DNA from: Mycolicibacter senuensis
GTDB lineage: Bacteria > Actinomycetota > Actinomycetes > Mycobacteriales > Mycobacteriaceae
Assembly (NCBI RefSeq): GCF_002101885.1
Contig: NZ_LQPS01000027.1
Coordinates: 1 to 64,000, forward strand
DNA: 64,000 nt
Direction: 5' to 3'
The first letter of the stretch is position 1, and the number at the start of each line of letters is the position of its first letter. The notes under the pieces are model-generated. The model was not told where the DNA came from, ran no database searches, and was given only the letters and a program-made list of their open reading frames with translations. Of the stretch, positions 42,844 to 50,960 are shown one piece after another. A program made the translations under genes and the position numbers.

Positions 42844-43662
42844 TCAGTCGAGCAGCGCGGCGCGCAGGCCGTCGCGGTCGGCGTCGGTGACCCCGGAGGC
42901 GTGCAGAAAGGCGTCCAGCGACCCGAAGTTCTGCTGGATCGAGTACTGGGCGGCCTCCAGATAGTCGGCGCGCACGCCGAGCACCTCATCGGAGAGCCGG
43001 GCCTCGGTGAAGGTCAGCACCTCGGGGGTGATCTCGTCTTCCGGCCGCGACCGGATCATGTCCATGATCTGGTCCCGCAGCGCCGGGACCGCGGTGTTGC
43101 TGCGCAGGTAGTCGGCCACCACCGCATCCCGGTCGACCCCGGCCGCCTGCAGCACCACCGCGACGACGAACCCGGTGCGGTCCTTGCCGGCGAAGCAGTG
43201 CGCCAGCACCGGCCGGCCCGCCGCCAGCAGCGACACCACTCGCTGCACCGCCCGGCGGGAGCCGCCCAGCGTCGGGAAGCGCTGGTATTCCTCGAGCATG
43301 TAGCGGGCCGCGACGTCGGCGGCGGTGTCCTCGTCGGGTTTTTCGGCCATCATCTTGCGGAACGCGTCCTCGTGCGGCGAGGAGCTCTCGGGCGACTGGT
43401 CGGCGGCCAGATCCGGGAAGGGCAGCAGATGAATGTCGACCCCGTCGGGCACCCGGCCGGGCCCGCGGCGCGTCACTTCCCGCGGGGACCGCAGGTCGGC
43501 GACGTCGGCCACCCCGATCCGCACCAGCTGCTCGCGGCCCTGGTCGTCGAGGCGACTCAGTTCACTGGACCGGAACAGCCGGCCCGGGCGCAGTGCGCCG
43601 GTCGTCTCTGATACGTCGCGAAAATTCCACGCCCCGGGCAGTTCCGGCTGGGAGGAGGTCAC
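42844..43662 (-). CDS. PtpB-like protein tyrosine/serine phosphatase
   Basis: A 272-residue phosphatase with active-site loop LAHCFAGKDRTGFVVA, the HCxAGKDR(T/S) form of the PtpB family, which also hydrolyses phosphoinositides. The N-terminus reads ELPGAWNFRDVSETTGALRP and LFRSSELSRLDDQG, as in PtpB. I chose GTG 43662 so the protein begins MTSSQPELPGAWNFRD; the longer frame adds 16 residues. M. tuberculosis PtpB is a secreted virulence factor; whether this relative is exported cannot be told, since no signal peptide is present. Confidence 0.9.
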   Translation of the reverse strand: MTSSQPELPGAWNFRDVSETTGALRPGRLFRSSELSRLDDQGREQLVRIGVADVADLRSPREVTRRGPGRVPDGVDIHLLPFPDLAADQSPESSSPHEDAFRKMMAEKPDEDTAADVAARYMLEEYQRFPTLGGSRRAVQRVVSLLAAGRPVLAHCFAGKDRTGFVVAVVLQAAGVDRDAVVADYLRSNTAVPALRDQIMDMIRSRPEDEITPEVLTFTEARLSDEVLGVRADYLEAAQYSIQQNFGSLDAFLHASGVTDADRDGLRAALLD

Positions 43663-43712
43663 GTGGTCACGATAAGACACGGCGCAGGAGAACCCGTCGG
43701 GCGGACGCAAAA

Positions 43713-43742
43713 GGCCCCCGATCCGGTGCTGGATCGGGGGCC
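43713..43742 (-). terminator. Rho-independent terminator of the 47-aa gene
   Basis: GGCCCCCGATCC and GGATCGGGGGCC form a perfect 12-bp stem with a 6-base loop, followed on the minus strand by TTTT. It lies 21 bases after the stop of the small gene at 43763 and before the phosphatase start, and so separates the two. Confidence 0.85.
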
Positions 43743-43762
43743 GTCAGGTCTGCGCGCCGGGG

Positions 43763-43906
43763 TTAGATCGGCGGGTAGTTCTGCGGCGGGTAGCCGCCGC
43801 CGCCGTCGACACCGCGCAGGCCCCAGGTCAGGTACTTGAAGAAGAACTCGGCCTCGTCGCTCATGTCGTAATCCGGATTCGGATCGTAACCGTAACCAGG
43901 ACCCAT
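43763..43906 (-). CDS. Small tyrosine- and glycine-rich protein, 47 aa
   Basis: This frame encodes MGPGYGYDPNPDYDMSDEAE, then FFFKYLTWGLRGVD and a GGGGYPPQNYPPI tail. A ribosome site (GAGGGGT) lies 7-13 bases before ATG 43906, and a strong terminator follows the TAA. The dedicated terminator, the ribosome site and the ordered composition argue for a real gene. I recognise no family. It is acidic in the middle and has no signal or membrane segment. It is divergent from a TetR gene at 44038. Confidence 0.7.
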   Translation of the reverse strand: MGPGYGYDPNPDYDMSDEAEFFFKYLTWGLRGVDGGGGYPPQNYPPI

Positions 43907-44037
43907 GTCATCAACCCCTCAGCTTGGATTCCCCCAGTTTAGTCGCCTCGTCAACGGTGCGATGGCGGACTGCATAGAATCCTTCCAACCAGTTGATTGA
44001 TACGCCGTTGACACCGGCCGGCCGATAGCGAGTGGAC

Positions 44038-44685
44038 ATGCCAAACGACAAGGGTGCATCGGGGAGCTCCGCCCAGGGGCCCTCCCGCCGCGAGGAGCTG
44101 CTCGCGGTCGCCACCAAGTTGTTCGCCGCCCGCGGCTACCACGGCACCCGGATGGACGACGTCGCCGATGTGGTCGGCCTGAACAAGGCGACTGTCTACC
44201 ACTATTACGCCAGCAAGTCGCTGATCCTCTACGACATCTACCAGCAGGCCGCGGAACGGACGCTGGCCGCCGTGCACGACGACCCGACCTGGACTGCGCG
44301 CGAGGCGCTGTACCAGTACACGGTGCGACTGCTCGACCAGATCGCCGTCAACCCGGAGGGGGCGGCGGTCTACTTCCAGGAGCAGCCCTACATCACCGAG
44401 TGGTTCACCGACGAACAGGTCGCCGAGGTCCGGGAGAAAGAAGCCCAGGTCTACGAGCACGTGCACGGCCTGATCGACCGGGGTATCGCCAGCGGCGAGT
44501 TCTACCAGTGCGATTCGCATGTGCTGGCGCTCGGCTACATCGGGATGACGCTGGGGGCCTACCGCTGGTTGCGGCCCAGCGGTCGACGCAGCGCCAAGGA
44601 GATCGCCGCGGAGTTCAGCACCGCCCTGCTGCGCGGGCTGATCCGCGACGAGACGATCCGGGTCGAATCGCCGCTGGGGGTCTAG
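44038..44685 (+). CDS. TetR-family regulator (KstR2-like shape)
   Basis: A 215-residue TetR repressor: ELLAVATKLFAARGYHGTRM, DDVADVVGLNKATVYHYYASK, then EQPYITEWFTDEQVAEV and a C-terminal domain like that of regulators binding CoA thioesters (KstR2/FadR types). GTG 44032 and ATG 44038 are both possible starts; I use the ATG. Neighbours are a hydrolase (convergent) and the 47-aa gene (divergent). The CoA-ligand idea is inference from shape. Confidence 0.83.
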   Translation: MPNDKGASGSSAQGPSRREELLAVATKLFAARGYHGTRMDDVADVVGLNKATVYHYYASKSLILYDIYQQAAERTLAAVHDDPTWTAREALYQYTVRLLDQIAVNPEGAAVYFQEQPYITEWFTDEQVAEVREKEAQVYEHVHGLIDRGIASGEFYQCDSHVLALGYIGMTLGAYRWLRPSGRRSAKEIAAEFSTALLRGLIRDETIRVESPLGV

Positions 44686-44691
44686 CCGGGT

Positions 44692-45588
44692 CTAGCCGGC
44701 CGCCTTGAGATGGCGGTCCAGGAACTCCAGCTGATCGGCGATGACCCGTTCGAACGCGTCGCCGACATAGATGTCGAAATGTCCCTCGGGATATCTCTTG
44801 ATGGTGCCGCGGGGTGCGCGCTCGGCGTAGCGCAGCGTCGGTCCGGCCGGGGCGACCGAGTCGGTGTCGCAGACACAGAACAGGATCGGGCAGCTCACCT
44901 TGGCCGCCGCCCGGCCAGGCCGGTAGCCGAGAATCTTCATCCCGATCCGCGCGGCGACCTCGTTGCGGATGGTCTGCCCCTCCGGGGCCAGCTTCAGGTA
45001 GCCCGGGTAGGCGTCAGGCGTGCTCATCAGCGCGACCTCCCCGGGCCGTCCGGCGGTGGCCACCATCACCGGCGGGTTGCCGAGCCGGGCCGCGGCCAGA
45101 TCACGCATTGCCAGCAGGCTGACCCGGGCGACCGTCAGCGGCGGGATGGTGCGCGCCGAGGCGATCCCGTCGGTGAACGGACACTGCGCCACCACCGCCG
45201 CGACCGGAAGCCGTGCCGCGGTTGCGATCACGTGGCCGCCGGCGAACGAGGTGCCCCACAACCCGATCCGGGCCGGGTCGACACCGGCCAGGGTATGGGC
45301 GAAGTCGACCGCGGCGGCCCAGTCCGCCAACTGCATGTTCACGTCGAGCAGCTGGCGCGGCGCGCCGCCGCTCGCACCGAAGTTGCGGTAGTCGAACACC
45401 AGGCAGCCGTAGCCGGCCGCGGCGAACCGCTCGGCGTAGGCGTCCAGGCGCATCGTGCGCACGGCGCCCAGACCGTGGGCCATGACCAGCAGCGGTGCGC
45501 CGCCCGGGCCGCTGTCGTCGGGCCGGTAGAGCCAGGCGCTGATCGGATCGCTGCCGGATCGGAAGGAGACGTCTTCGCGGGTAGCCAT
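44692..45588 (-). CDS. Alpha/beta hydrolase (dienelactone hydrolase / X-Pro peptidase-like)
   Basis: A 298-residue alpha/beta hydrolase with complete triad: Ser in IGLWGTSFAGGHVIATA, Asp in CVCDTDSVAPAG and His in RYPEGHFDIYVGD. LVMAHGLGAVRTMRLDAYAE contains the oxyanion HG motif. I chose ATG 45588, with the protein beginning MATREDVSFRSGSDPISAW; the longer frame is antisense to the next gene. It is convergent with the TetR gene and divergent from the FAD oxidase gene. Confidence 0.88.
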   Translation of the reverse strand: MATREDVSFRSGSDPISAWLYRPDDSGPGGAPLLVMAHGLGAVRTMRLDAYAERFAAAGYGCLVFDYRNFGASGGAPRQLLDVNMQLADWAAAVDFAHTLAGVDPARIGLWGTSFAGGHVIATAARLPVAAVVAQCPFTDGIASARTIPPLTVARVSLLAMRDLAAARLGNPPVMVATAGRPGEVALMSTPDAYPGYLKLAPEGQTIRNEVAARIGMKILGYRPGRAAAKVSCPILFCVCDTDSVAPAGPTLRYAERAPRGTIKRYPEGHFDIYVGDAFERVIADQLEFLDRHLKAAG

Positions 45589-45625
45589 AGGGGAAAGGTA
45601 GCGCGGTGTGTGATAAACCGGGGCG

Positions 45626-46978
45626 GTGACAGCGAGCCTGCTGCGGAGTCTGGCCGAAGTGGTGGGTGACGCCCACGTCACCGACGATCCCGACGTGCTG
45701 GCCGCTCACAGTGTCGACTACACCGGCCGCTACCGGGGCCGGGCCGGTGCGCTGGTGCGGCCCGGATCCCCCGAGGAGGTCGCCGCGGTGCTGCGGGCCT
45801 GCCGGGACGGCGGCGCACACGTCACCGTCCAAGGCGGCCGCACCTCGCTGGTGGCCGGCACCGTCCCCGAACACGACGACGTGTTGCTGTCCACCGCGCG
45901 GCTCAACACCGTCGGTGACCTCGACACCGTCGAGCGCCGGATCAGGGTGGGCGCCGGCGTCACCCTCGCGGCGGTGCAACGCGCCGCCGCGGCGGCCGGG
46001 CTGGTATTCGGTGTCGACCTGACCGCCCGGGACACCGCAACCGTCGGCGGGATGGCATCGACCAACGCCGGCGGACTGCTCACCGTGCACTACGGAAACA
46101 TGGGTGAGCAGGTGCTGGGCATGGCGGTCGCGCTGCCCGACGGGACGCTGCTGAACCGGCACAGTGCGGTGCGCGCCGACAACACCGGCTACAACCTGCC
46201 GGCGCTGTTCGTCGGCGCGGAGGGCACGCTGGGCGTCATCACCGGCCTGGAGCTGCGGCTGCGGCCGGCGCCGGCCCATCGGGTCACCGCGGTCTGCGGC
46301 TTCGCCGACCTCGACGCCCTGATCGGCGCCGCCCGGACGTTCCGCGATCTGGACGGCATCGCCGCCCTCGAATTGATCGACGCCCGGGTCGCCGCGCTCA
46401 CCGGGGAGCGGCTCGGGGTCGCCGCGCCGGTGCGCGGCGAGTGGCTGCTGCTGGTGGAACTGGCCGGCGACACCGACCAAGCCGACCGGCTGTTCGGCCT
46501 GCTGCAGCAGCTGTCGTGCAGCGACGAGCCGGCGGTCGGCGTCGACACCGCCACCCGGCAGCGGCTCTGGCGGGTGCGCGAGGCGGTGGCCGACGTGCTG
46601 GGCGTTTTCGGTCCGCCGTTGAAGTTCGACGTCTCGCTGCCGTTGGCCGCCGTCGCCGGTTTCGCCGCCGCTGCCGGCGCGGCGGTGCGCACGCACGCCC
46701 CGGAGGCGTTGCCGGTGCTGTTCGGCCATATCGGCGAAGGCAACCTGCACTTAAACGTGCTGCGCTGCTCCGAAGCCGCCGAACCCGGGCTGTACGCGGC
46801 GATGATGGAGCTCATCGCCGACTGCGGCGGCAATGTCAGTTCCGAGCACGGGGTGGGCAGTCGCAAGCGCGCCTACCTGCCGATGTCGCGCGGGCCGGAC
46901 GATATCGCCGCGATGCGGACGGTCAAGGCCGCGTTCGATCCGACCGGTTACCTCAATGCCGCGGTGCTGTTCGACTGA
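45626..46978 (+). CDS. FAD-linked oxidase (GlcD / D-lactate dehydrogenase family)
   Basis: A 450-residue flavoprotein oxidising a 2-hydroxy acid (D-lactate, glycolate or similar). The PCMH-type FAD domain reads GALVRPGSPEEVAAVLRAC, VTVQGGRTSLVAGTVP and GVDLTARDTATVGGMASTNA. The C-terminal oxidase domain has LPVLFGHIGEGNLHLNVL (metal-binding His pair) and SSEHGVGSRKRAYLP. Start is GTG 45626. Its end overlaps the convergent TetR gene by 31 bases. The substrate cannot be fixed by sequence. Confidence 0.92.
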   Translation: MTASLLRSLAEVVGDAHVTDDPDVLAAHSVDYTGRYRGRAGALVRPGSPEEVAAVLRACRDGGAHVTVQGGRTSLVAGTVPEHDDVLLSTARLNTVGDLDTVERRIRVGAGVTLAAVQRAAAAAGLVFGVDLTARDTATVGGMASTNAGGLLTVHYGNMGEQVLGMAVALPDGTLLNRHSAVRADNTGYNLPALFVGAEGTLGVITGLELRLRPAPAHRVTAVCGFADLDALIGAARTFRDLDGIAALELIDARVAALTGERLGVAAPVRGEWLLLVELAGDTDQADRLFGLLQQLSCSDEPAVGVDTATRQRLWRVREAVADVLGVFGPPLKFDVSLPLAAVAGFAAAAGAAVRTHAPEALPVLFGHIGEGNLHLNVLRCSEAAEPGLYAAMMELIADCGGNVSSEHGVGSRKRAYLPMSRGPDDIAAMRTVKAAFDPTGYLNAAVLFD

Positions 46979-47529
46979 TCCGGGCGGTTCGGCTGGTCGC
47001 GGTGGCGGATACCCACCGCTTGGCGCAGCTGGGCGAGAAACTGGTCGGAGTCGTCGCTGCGGATGATGTAGTGCGAGATGGCGATCCGGATCGCCGCCGC
47101 GGCCTTCACCGCGGCGTCGGGACCGGACAGCATCCGTTGCAGCCCTTCGCGCATCGGGACGATGATCCGGGAGAAGTCGCCGAGCACGTGCTTGGGTTCG
47201 ATGTCGATCATCCGCACGCCCGTCGACGAGTGCTGGTAGTCGACGATGAAACGCAGGGCGGCGTCGAGCCTTTCCGTCCCTTTCAGGCCCTCGGTGGCGT
47301 CATGGAGTCCGCTGTCGAAGATATGCCGCTCGTAGCGGGAGAACGCCGAGACCAACTCCTCCTTCGAGGCGAACCACCGGTACAGCGTCGGGCGTGACAC
47401 CCTGGCCTGCGAGGCGACCTCGGACAGGCTGAGCTTGGTCAGCCCGTTGCGGCCGAGCACCTCGGCGGTCGCGGCGAGAATCCGCTGCCGAGTCGAGCTA
47501 TCGGGGCCGTCCACCGTGCTCCGGGTCAT
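46948..47529 (-). CDS. TetR-family regulator, probable controller of the 47-58 kb catabolic cluster
   Basis: A 193-residue TetR repressor: RQRILAATAEVLGRNGLTKL, LSEVASQARVSRPTLYRWFASK. I chose ATG 47529, which has a purine-rich AAAGTCTCCGAT upstream; the longer frame from 47781 runs through the divergent gene. Its promoter region carries the TTTACA-N14-TGT motif only 8 bases from the ATG, and the same motif lies before the thioesterase and DUF427 genes downstream, so it is the best candidate for regulator of that cluster and of itself. The tail overlaps the oxidase gene. Confidence 0.86.
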   Translation of the reverse strand: MTRSTVDGPDSSTRQRILAATAEVLGRNGLTKLSLSEVASQARVSRPTLYRWFASKEELVSAFSRYERHIFDSGLHDATEGLKGTERLDAALRFIVDYQHSSTGVRMIDIEPKHVLGDFSRIIVPMREGLQRMLSGPDAAVKAAAAIRIAISHYIIRSDDSDQFLAQLRQAVGIRHRDQPNRPDQSNSTAALR

Positions 47530-47536
47530 ATCGGAG

Positions 47537-47567
47537 ACTTTACAAAAAATAGCGTCAGTGTCACGCT
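47537..47567. promoter_or_regulatory. Cluster motif, copy A (TTTACA-N14-TGTCAC)
   Basis: ACTTTACAAAA, then TGTCACGCT exactly 22 bases from motif start to motif start. Copy B at 50021 has the same two blocks at the same distance. It lies between the TetR gene and the SDR-like gene at 47635. A short AGCGT-N7-ACGCT dyad overlaps it. Confidence 0.7.
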
Positions 47568-47634
47568 GGTTCGGTGCTTGGCCATCGTTCCTCACGGTCG
47601 CGGGACCACTGGACGGGTCGGTAGGGCAATTATC

Positions 47635-48267
47635 GTGATCGAAGCACCACAAGTCACGTACGAGGAGCGGGCGCACCCGCCGCGAGCCGTCATGATCATC
47701 ACCGAGGCGTCCGGGATCGCGCAGACCGCCGCGGCGCGACTGGCGGCCCACGGTCACCTGGTGCTGATCGGAAGCCGACAACCCGACCGCGCCGAACGGT
47801 TCGCGGCGCAGCTACGGCAGGGCGGAAGAAGCGCGTTCGCCGCCCGGCTGGATTTCGCCGACCCGCGGACGATCAGGGGCTTCCTGGCCACCGCGGAGTA
47901 CCTCATCGGGACACCGGACGTGCTCATCACCGACTTCGGGCTGTCGGCCGAGCGAACCTGGGTGGGGGCGCAAATCCTTGCCACGCAGGTGATTCCGGCG
48001 ATGATCGCCAACGGGCCCGGCGATGTGGTGCTGGTCAGCCCGGAGTTGGTGGGGTGGGCCGATGCCGCCCACCGGCGGGAATTCGACGCCTGGGCGGCGG
48101 CGTTGGATGCGGAGTTCGTCGGCACCCAGGTGCGGGCCTCGACCGTCCGATCGGCACCTGCCGGCGGTATCGCGTGCGCAGAGGACGCCGGGCGGCTGGT
48201 CGCGTCGATGATCATCGGGCCGCGGTTGCGCCTTGTCGAGCTGCTCCCACCGGCGCTACCGGCCTGA
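47635..48267 (+). CDS. SDR-fold protein lacking the usual catalytic residues
   Basis: A 210-residue Rossmann-fold protein shaped like a short-chain dehydrogenase: AVMIITEASGIAQTAAARLA in the cofactor-loop position, LVLIGSRQPDRAERFAAQL, and FAARLDFADPRTIRGF. The glycine-rich loop is degenerate (T-E-A-S-G-I-A) and no Tyr-x-x-x-Lys is visible after VVLVSPELVGWA, so it may be inactive or use other residues. I chose GTG 47635. It abuts the convergent thioesterase gene with no gap. It is the first gene to the right of motif copy A. Confidence 0.65.
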   Translation: MIEAPQVTYEERAHPPRAVMIITEASGIAQTAAARLAAHGHLVLIGSRQPDRAERFAAQLRQGGRSAFAARLDFADPRTIRGFLATAEYLIGTPDVLITDFGLSAERTWVGAQILATQVIPAMIANGPGDVVLVSPELVGWADAAHRREFDAWAAALDAEFVGTQVRASTVRSAPAGGIACAEDAGRLVASMIIGPRLRLVELLPPALPA

Positions 48268-49092
48268 TCAACGCCGCCGCACCAGCACCGATTGCTGGAT
48301 GCCCGCCACCGCGCCCTGCTCGTCGAAGAGGGTGCCGATGGTCGTCCCGATGCCGTCCGGCCCGTAGTTGGTCTCGGCGCGGATCCCGACCCACTCGCCG
48401 TCGGGAATCCGGTGGACGTGCACCACCAGGTCGGTGTTGAGGAACGTCCACTTTCGGATGTCGAGTTTCGTGCCGACCCCGTTGGCGTCGTCGGCCACCG
48501 CGAATAGCCGCTGCAGCGGCGTCATCGGCTCGCCGGCCACCAGGTCCACGATCGGGCGGATCCAGGACTCGCCGGCGCCGGGAGCCAGCGGCTTGGTCAG
48601 CCACCGCCAGTCCAGGCTGTGCACGTAGTTGCGGTCCCAGTTCGCCTGCATATCCGTGCAGCGCGCCGCATCGACCGGCCGCAGCGGGGGAGCCGACGCG
48701 TTCGCCACCTCGGTGGTGTCCAGCGTCTGCAACCGCCATCCGGTGGCGCGGGCGACCGCACGCGGATGCTGGTCGGGACCCGGGGCCAGCATCTCGGCGC
48801 TGACGAGTTCGATCTGCTTGCCAGCCCGCTCGACCCGGGCGCGGACCCACAGCGCACCCTCGGCGGGGACCGGACCGAGCAGGTCGACGGCGACCCGGCT
48901 CAGCCGGGTGTCGTCGCGGGCCGCCTGGCGCTCCAGCGCCCGCACCAGCAGCGCCGAAACCGGTGCGGCGTGCTGAATCTGAGCCGACCAGGTGCCGCGC
49001 ACCAGGTCGGTGGCGGCGAACTTCTCGCCCCGGGGATCGTCCGCGTCGAGCAGTTCGTAGTAGAAATCGGCCTTTTCCACGGTCTTTTCCAC
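48268..49092 (-). CDS. Acyl-CoA thioesterase family protein (double hotdog)
   Basis: A 274-residue protein of the TesB-like thioesterase group with two hotdog repeats: IQHAAPVSALLVRALERQA and LSRVAVDLLGPVPAEGALWV form the first, and WTFLNTDLVVHVHRIPDGEW with VGIRAETNYGPDG the second. The L-N-T-D segment is the conserved region of the second repeat. It hydrolyses an acyl-CoA by family expectation. GTG 49092 is 17 bases after the lactonase stop, so the two are probably co-transcribed. Confidence 0.82.
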   Translation of the reverse strand: MEKTVEKADFYYELLDADDPRGEKFAATDLVRGTWSAQIQHAAPVSALLVRALERQAARDDTRLSRVAVDLLGPVPAEGALWVRARVERAGKQIELVSAEMLAPGPDQHPRAVARATGWRLQTLDTTEVANASAPPLRPVDAARCTDMQANWDRNYVHSLDWRWLTKPLAPGAGESWIRPIVDLVAGEPMTPLQRLFAVADDANGVGTKLDIRKWTFLNTDLVVHVHRIPDGEWVGIRAETNYGPDGIGTTIGTLFDEQGAVAGIQQSVLVRRR

Positions 49093-49109
49093 GTTCGGAC
49101 CAATCCCTT

Positions 49110-49976
49110 TCAGGGCAGCCCGGCGCCGGGGATCTCCACGGTCACCGTGTCCACGCGGGACTCACGGGTCCCGATCAGTCGCTTGGGGTAGGCGTCGGTG
49201 CTGGACAGCAGGAACAGGGTGCGGCGCTTCGGCCCGCCCAGCGTGCAGGCGATCGCGGCCCGCTCGCCGATGTCGATGCGCTGGGTGACGGTGCCGCCCC
49301 GCGTGATGCGCTCGAACTGGTGGGCCAGCGTCATCGACGTCCACACCCCACCGGCCGCGTCGAGGGTGATGCCGTCGGGCGGACCGTCGAGGCCGTCGGC
49401 AAAGACCCGGCGGTCACCGAGACCGCCGTCGGCGCCGACGGTGAACGCGGTGAGGCGCCGGCCGATGGACTCGGCGACGATCAGCGTGCCGCCGTCGGGG
49501 GTGATCACCATCCCGTTGGGAAAGTCGAGGTCGGTGGCGACGGTGTGCACGCCGGCGTCGGGATCAACCCGCACGATGACCCCGCCGGAATACGCCTGCG
49601 AGCCGATGTAGCAGCGCCCGGCCGTGTCGATCACCATGTCGCCGAGGTCGGCCGGCACGAGTTCGCTCAGGTCGGCGACGGTGCTGATCGCGTCACCGTC
49701 GTAGCAGAGCACCTGACGGTCGTGGGCGGATGCGATCAGCAGCGAGCCGTCCGGCCGGAAACCCAGGCCGCTCGGGGTGTGGCCGGGCAGGGCCACCGTG
49801 GTCATCGAGCCGTGCAGGTCGACGGTGTGCAGCGCTTCGCCGAGCATGTCGGAGAACCACAGCAGGCCCTCGAACCAACGTGGGCCCTCGCCGAAGCAGA
49901 AGCCGCCGGCCAGCCGGGTGGGCGTCAGACCGGCTGCCGGGGTGTCGGGGTCGAGGCTCGTTTCGGCGATGCTCAA
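49110..49976 (-). CDS. SMP-30/gluconolactonase family lactonase
   Basis: A 288-residue six-bladed beta-propeller of the SMP-30/regucalcin family, which hydrolyses lactones with a bound metal. FCFGEGPRWFEGLLWFSDML supplies the first Glu ligand, DLDFPNGMVITPDG the Asn, and GLDGPPDGITLDAAGGVW the Asp ligand. Length is normal. It is the first gene of the minus-strand pair behind motif copy B. With a Baeyer-Villiger type monooxygenase in the same cluster, it could open a lactone made by that enzyme; this is inference. Confidence 0.9.
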   Translation of the reverse strand: MSIAETSLDPDTPAAGLTPTRLAGGFCFGEGPRWFEGLLWFSDMLGEALHTVDLHGSMTTVALPGHTPSGLGFRPDGSLLIASAHDRQVLCYDGDAISTVADLSELVPADLGDMVIDTAGRCYIGSQAYSGGVIVRVDPDAGVHTVATDLDFPNGMVITPDGGTLIVAESIGRRLTAFTVGADGGLGDRRVFADGLDGPPDGITLDAAGGVWTSMTLAHQFERITRGGTVTQRIDIGERAAIACTLGGPKRRTLFLLSSTDAYPKRLIGTRESRVDTVTVEIPGAGLP

Positions 49977-50020
49977 CAGGGTCGTCCTCCTGGCCTGCGT
50001 TCATGGGCGCAACCCCGCCC

Positions 50021-50051
50021 ACTTTACAAAACGTGACTGAAATGTCACGCT
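50021..50051. promoter_or_regulatory. Cluster motif, copy B (TTTACA-N14-TGTCAC)
   Basis: ACTTTACAAAA and TGTCACGCT at the same 22-base spacing as copy A, in the 81-base gap between the divergent lactonase and thioesterase genes. A perfect GTGAC-N6-GTCAC dyad (50033-50048) overlaps it. Confidence 0.72.
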
Positions 50052-50057
50052 CGCGGA

Positions 50058-50960
50058 ATGGCGCAGTCTACTGAGTCCACCGAGATCTCCTCGCCGGCCA
50101 CGCCCTGGTCGGTCACCGGGCTGCTCGAGCTGTTCGAGGTGAACGCCGATGGCCCGGACCGGTTCACCGGCGCGACCGGCTTGGCCGCCGACGATGAGCG
50201 GCAGGTGGTCGAAGGCACCCAGTTGCTGGCGCAGGCCATCGTCGGGGTGGCAAAACGCTTCGGCGACAAGTCGATCCGATCGGTGCACGCGGTGTTCGCC
50301 CGCGCTGTCCTGGTGGGCCCGTCGGTCGAATACGTCATCGATGTGGTCAACGAGGGCCGTTCCACGGCCACCGCGGTCGTCTCGGTGCTGCAGAACGGCA
50401 AGCGCTGCGCGACCATGACGGTGCTCGCCGACGTCCCGTCGGCCGATGTCATCCGCCACCACCTGCCCCGCCCGAACGTCGCGTCGCCCGCGCAGGCCAA
50501 TCCCTGCGCAATGCCGATGATCGGCCGGCAAGTGCGCCTCGTCGATGTCGTCGACGTCAACAGTCCAGACGAGGTGGGACCGCCGGAGATCCACGCCTGG
50601 CTGCACTATGACCCCATCCCCACCCGCGACGACCTCGCCAAGGCGCTGATCGCCTATTTCACCGGCCATCTGGGCATTTCGACGACGATGCGCGCCCACG
50701 CCGGGATCGGCACCAGCCAGTCGCATCTAACCGTGTCCACCGCGCCGATGACGGTCACAGTGAGCTTCCACGAACCGGTGCGGTGGCACGGCTGGCTGCT
50801 CTATGGCCATGAGAGCACCCAGGTGGGTGCGGGTATGTCCTACGTCCGCGGCACGGTGCACACCGAGGAGGGGGATCTCATCGCCTCCTTCGCCCAGGAC
50901 GGGCTGATCCGACCGCTGCGCACCAGCGACAACAAGATCGCCGAGCAGGCCCGGATCTAG
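50058..50960 (+). CDS. Acyl-CoA thioesterase II (TesB)-like protein
   Basis: A 300-residue double-hotdog thioesterase. VVEGTQLLAQAIVGVAKRF corresponds to the TesB F-G-G-x-L-x-A-Q-A segment. The second repeat reads VTVSFHEPVRWHGWLLYGHE and GAGMSYVRGTVHTEEGDLIA, as in TesB. It starts only 6 bases after motif copy B, so translation may be leaderless or use a weak site. It overlaps the end of the convergent DUF427 gene by 4 bases. The acyl-CoA substrate is unknown. Confidence 0.88.
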   Translation: MAQSTESTEISSPATPWSVTGLLELFEVNADGPDRFTGATGLAADDERQVVEGTQLLAQAIVGVAKRFGDKSIRSVHAVFARAVLVGPSVEYVIDVVNEGRSTATAVVSVLQNGKRCATMTVLADVPSADVIRHHLPRPNVASPAQANPCAMPMIGRQVRLVDVVDVNSPDEVGPPEIHAWLHYDPIPTRDDLAKALIAYFTGHLGISTTMRAHAGIGTSQSHLTVSTAPMTVTVSFHEPVRWHGWLLYGHESTQVGAGMSYVRGTVHTEEGDLIASFAQDGLIRPLRTSDNKIAEQARI

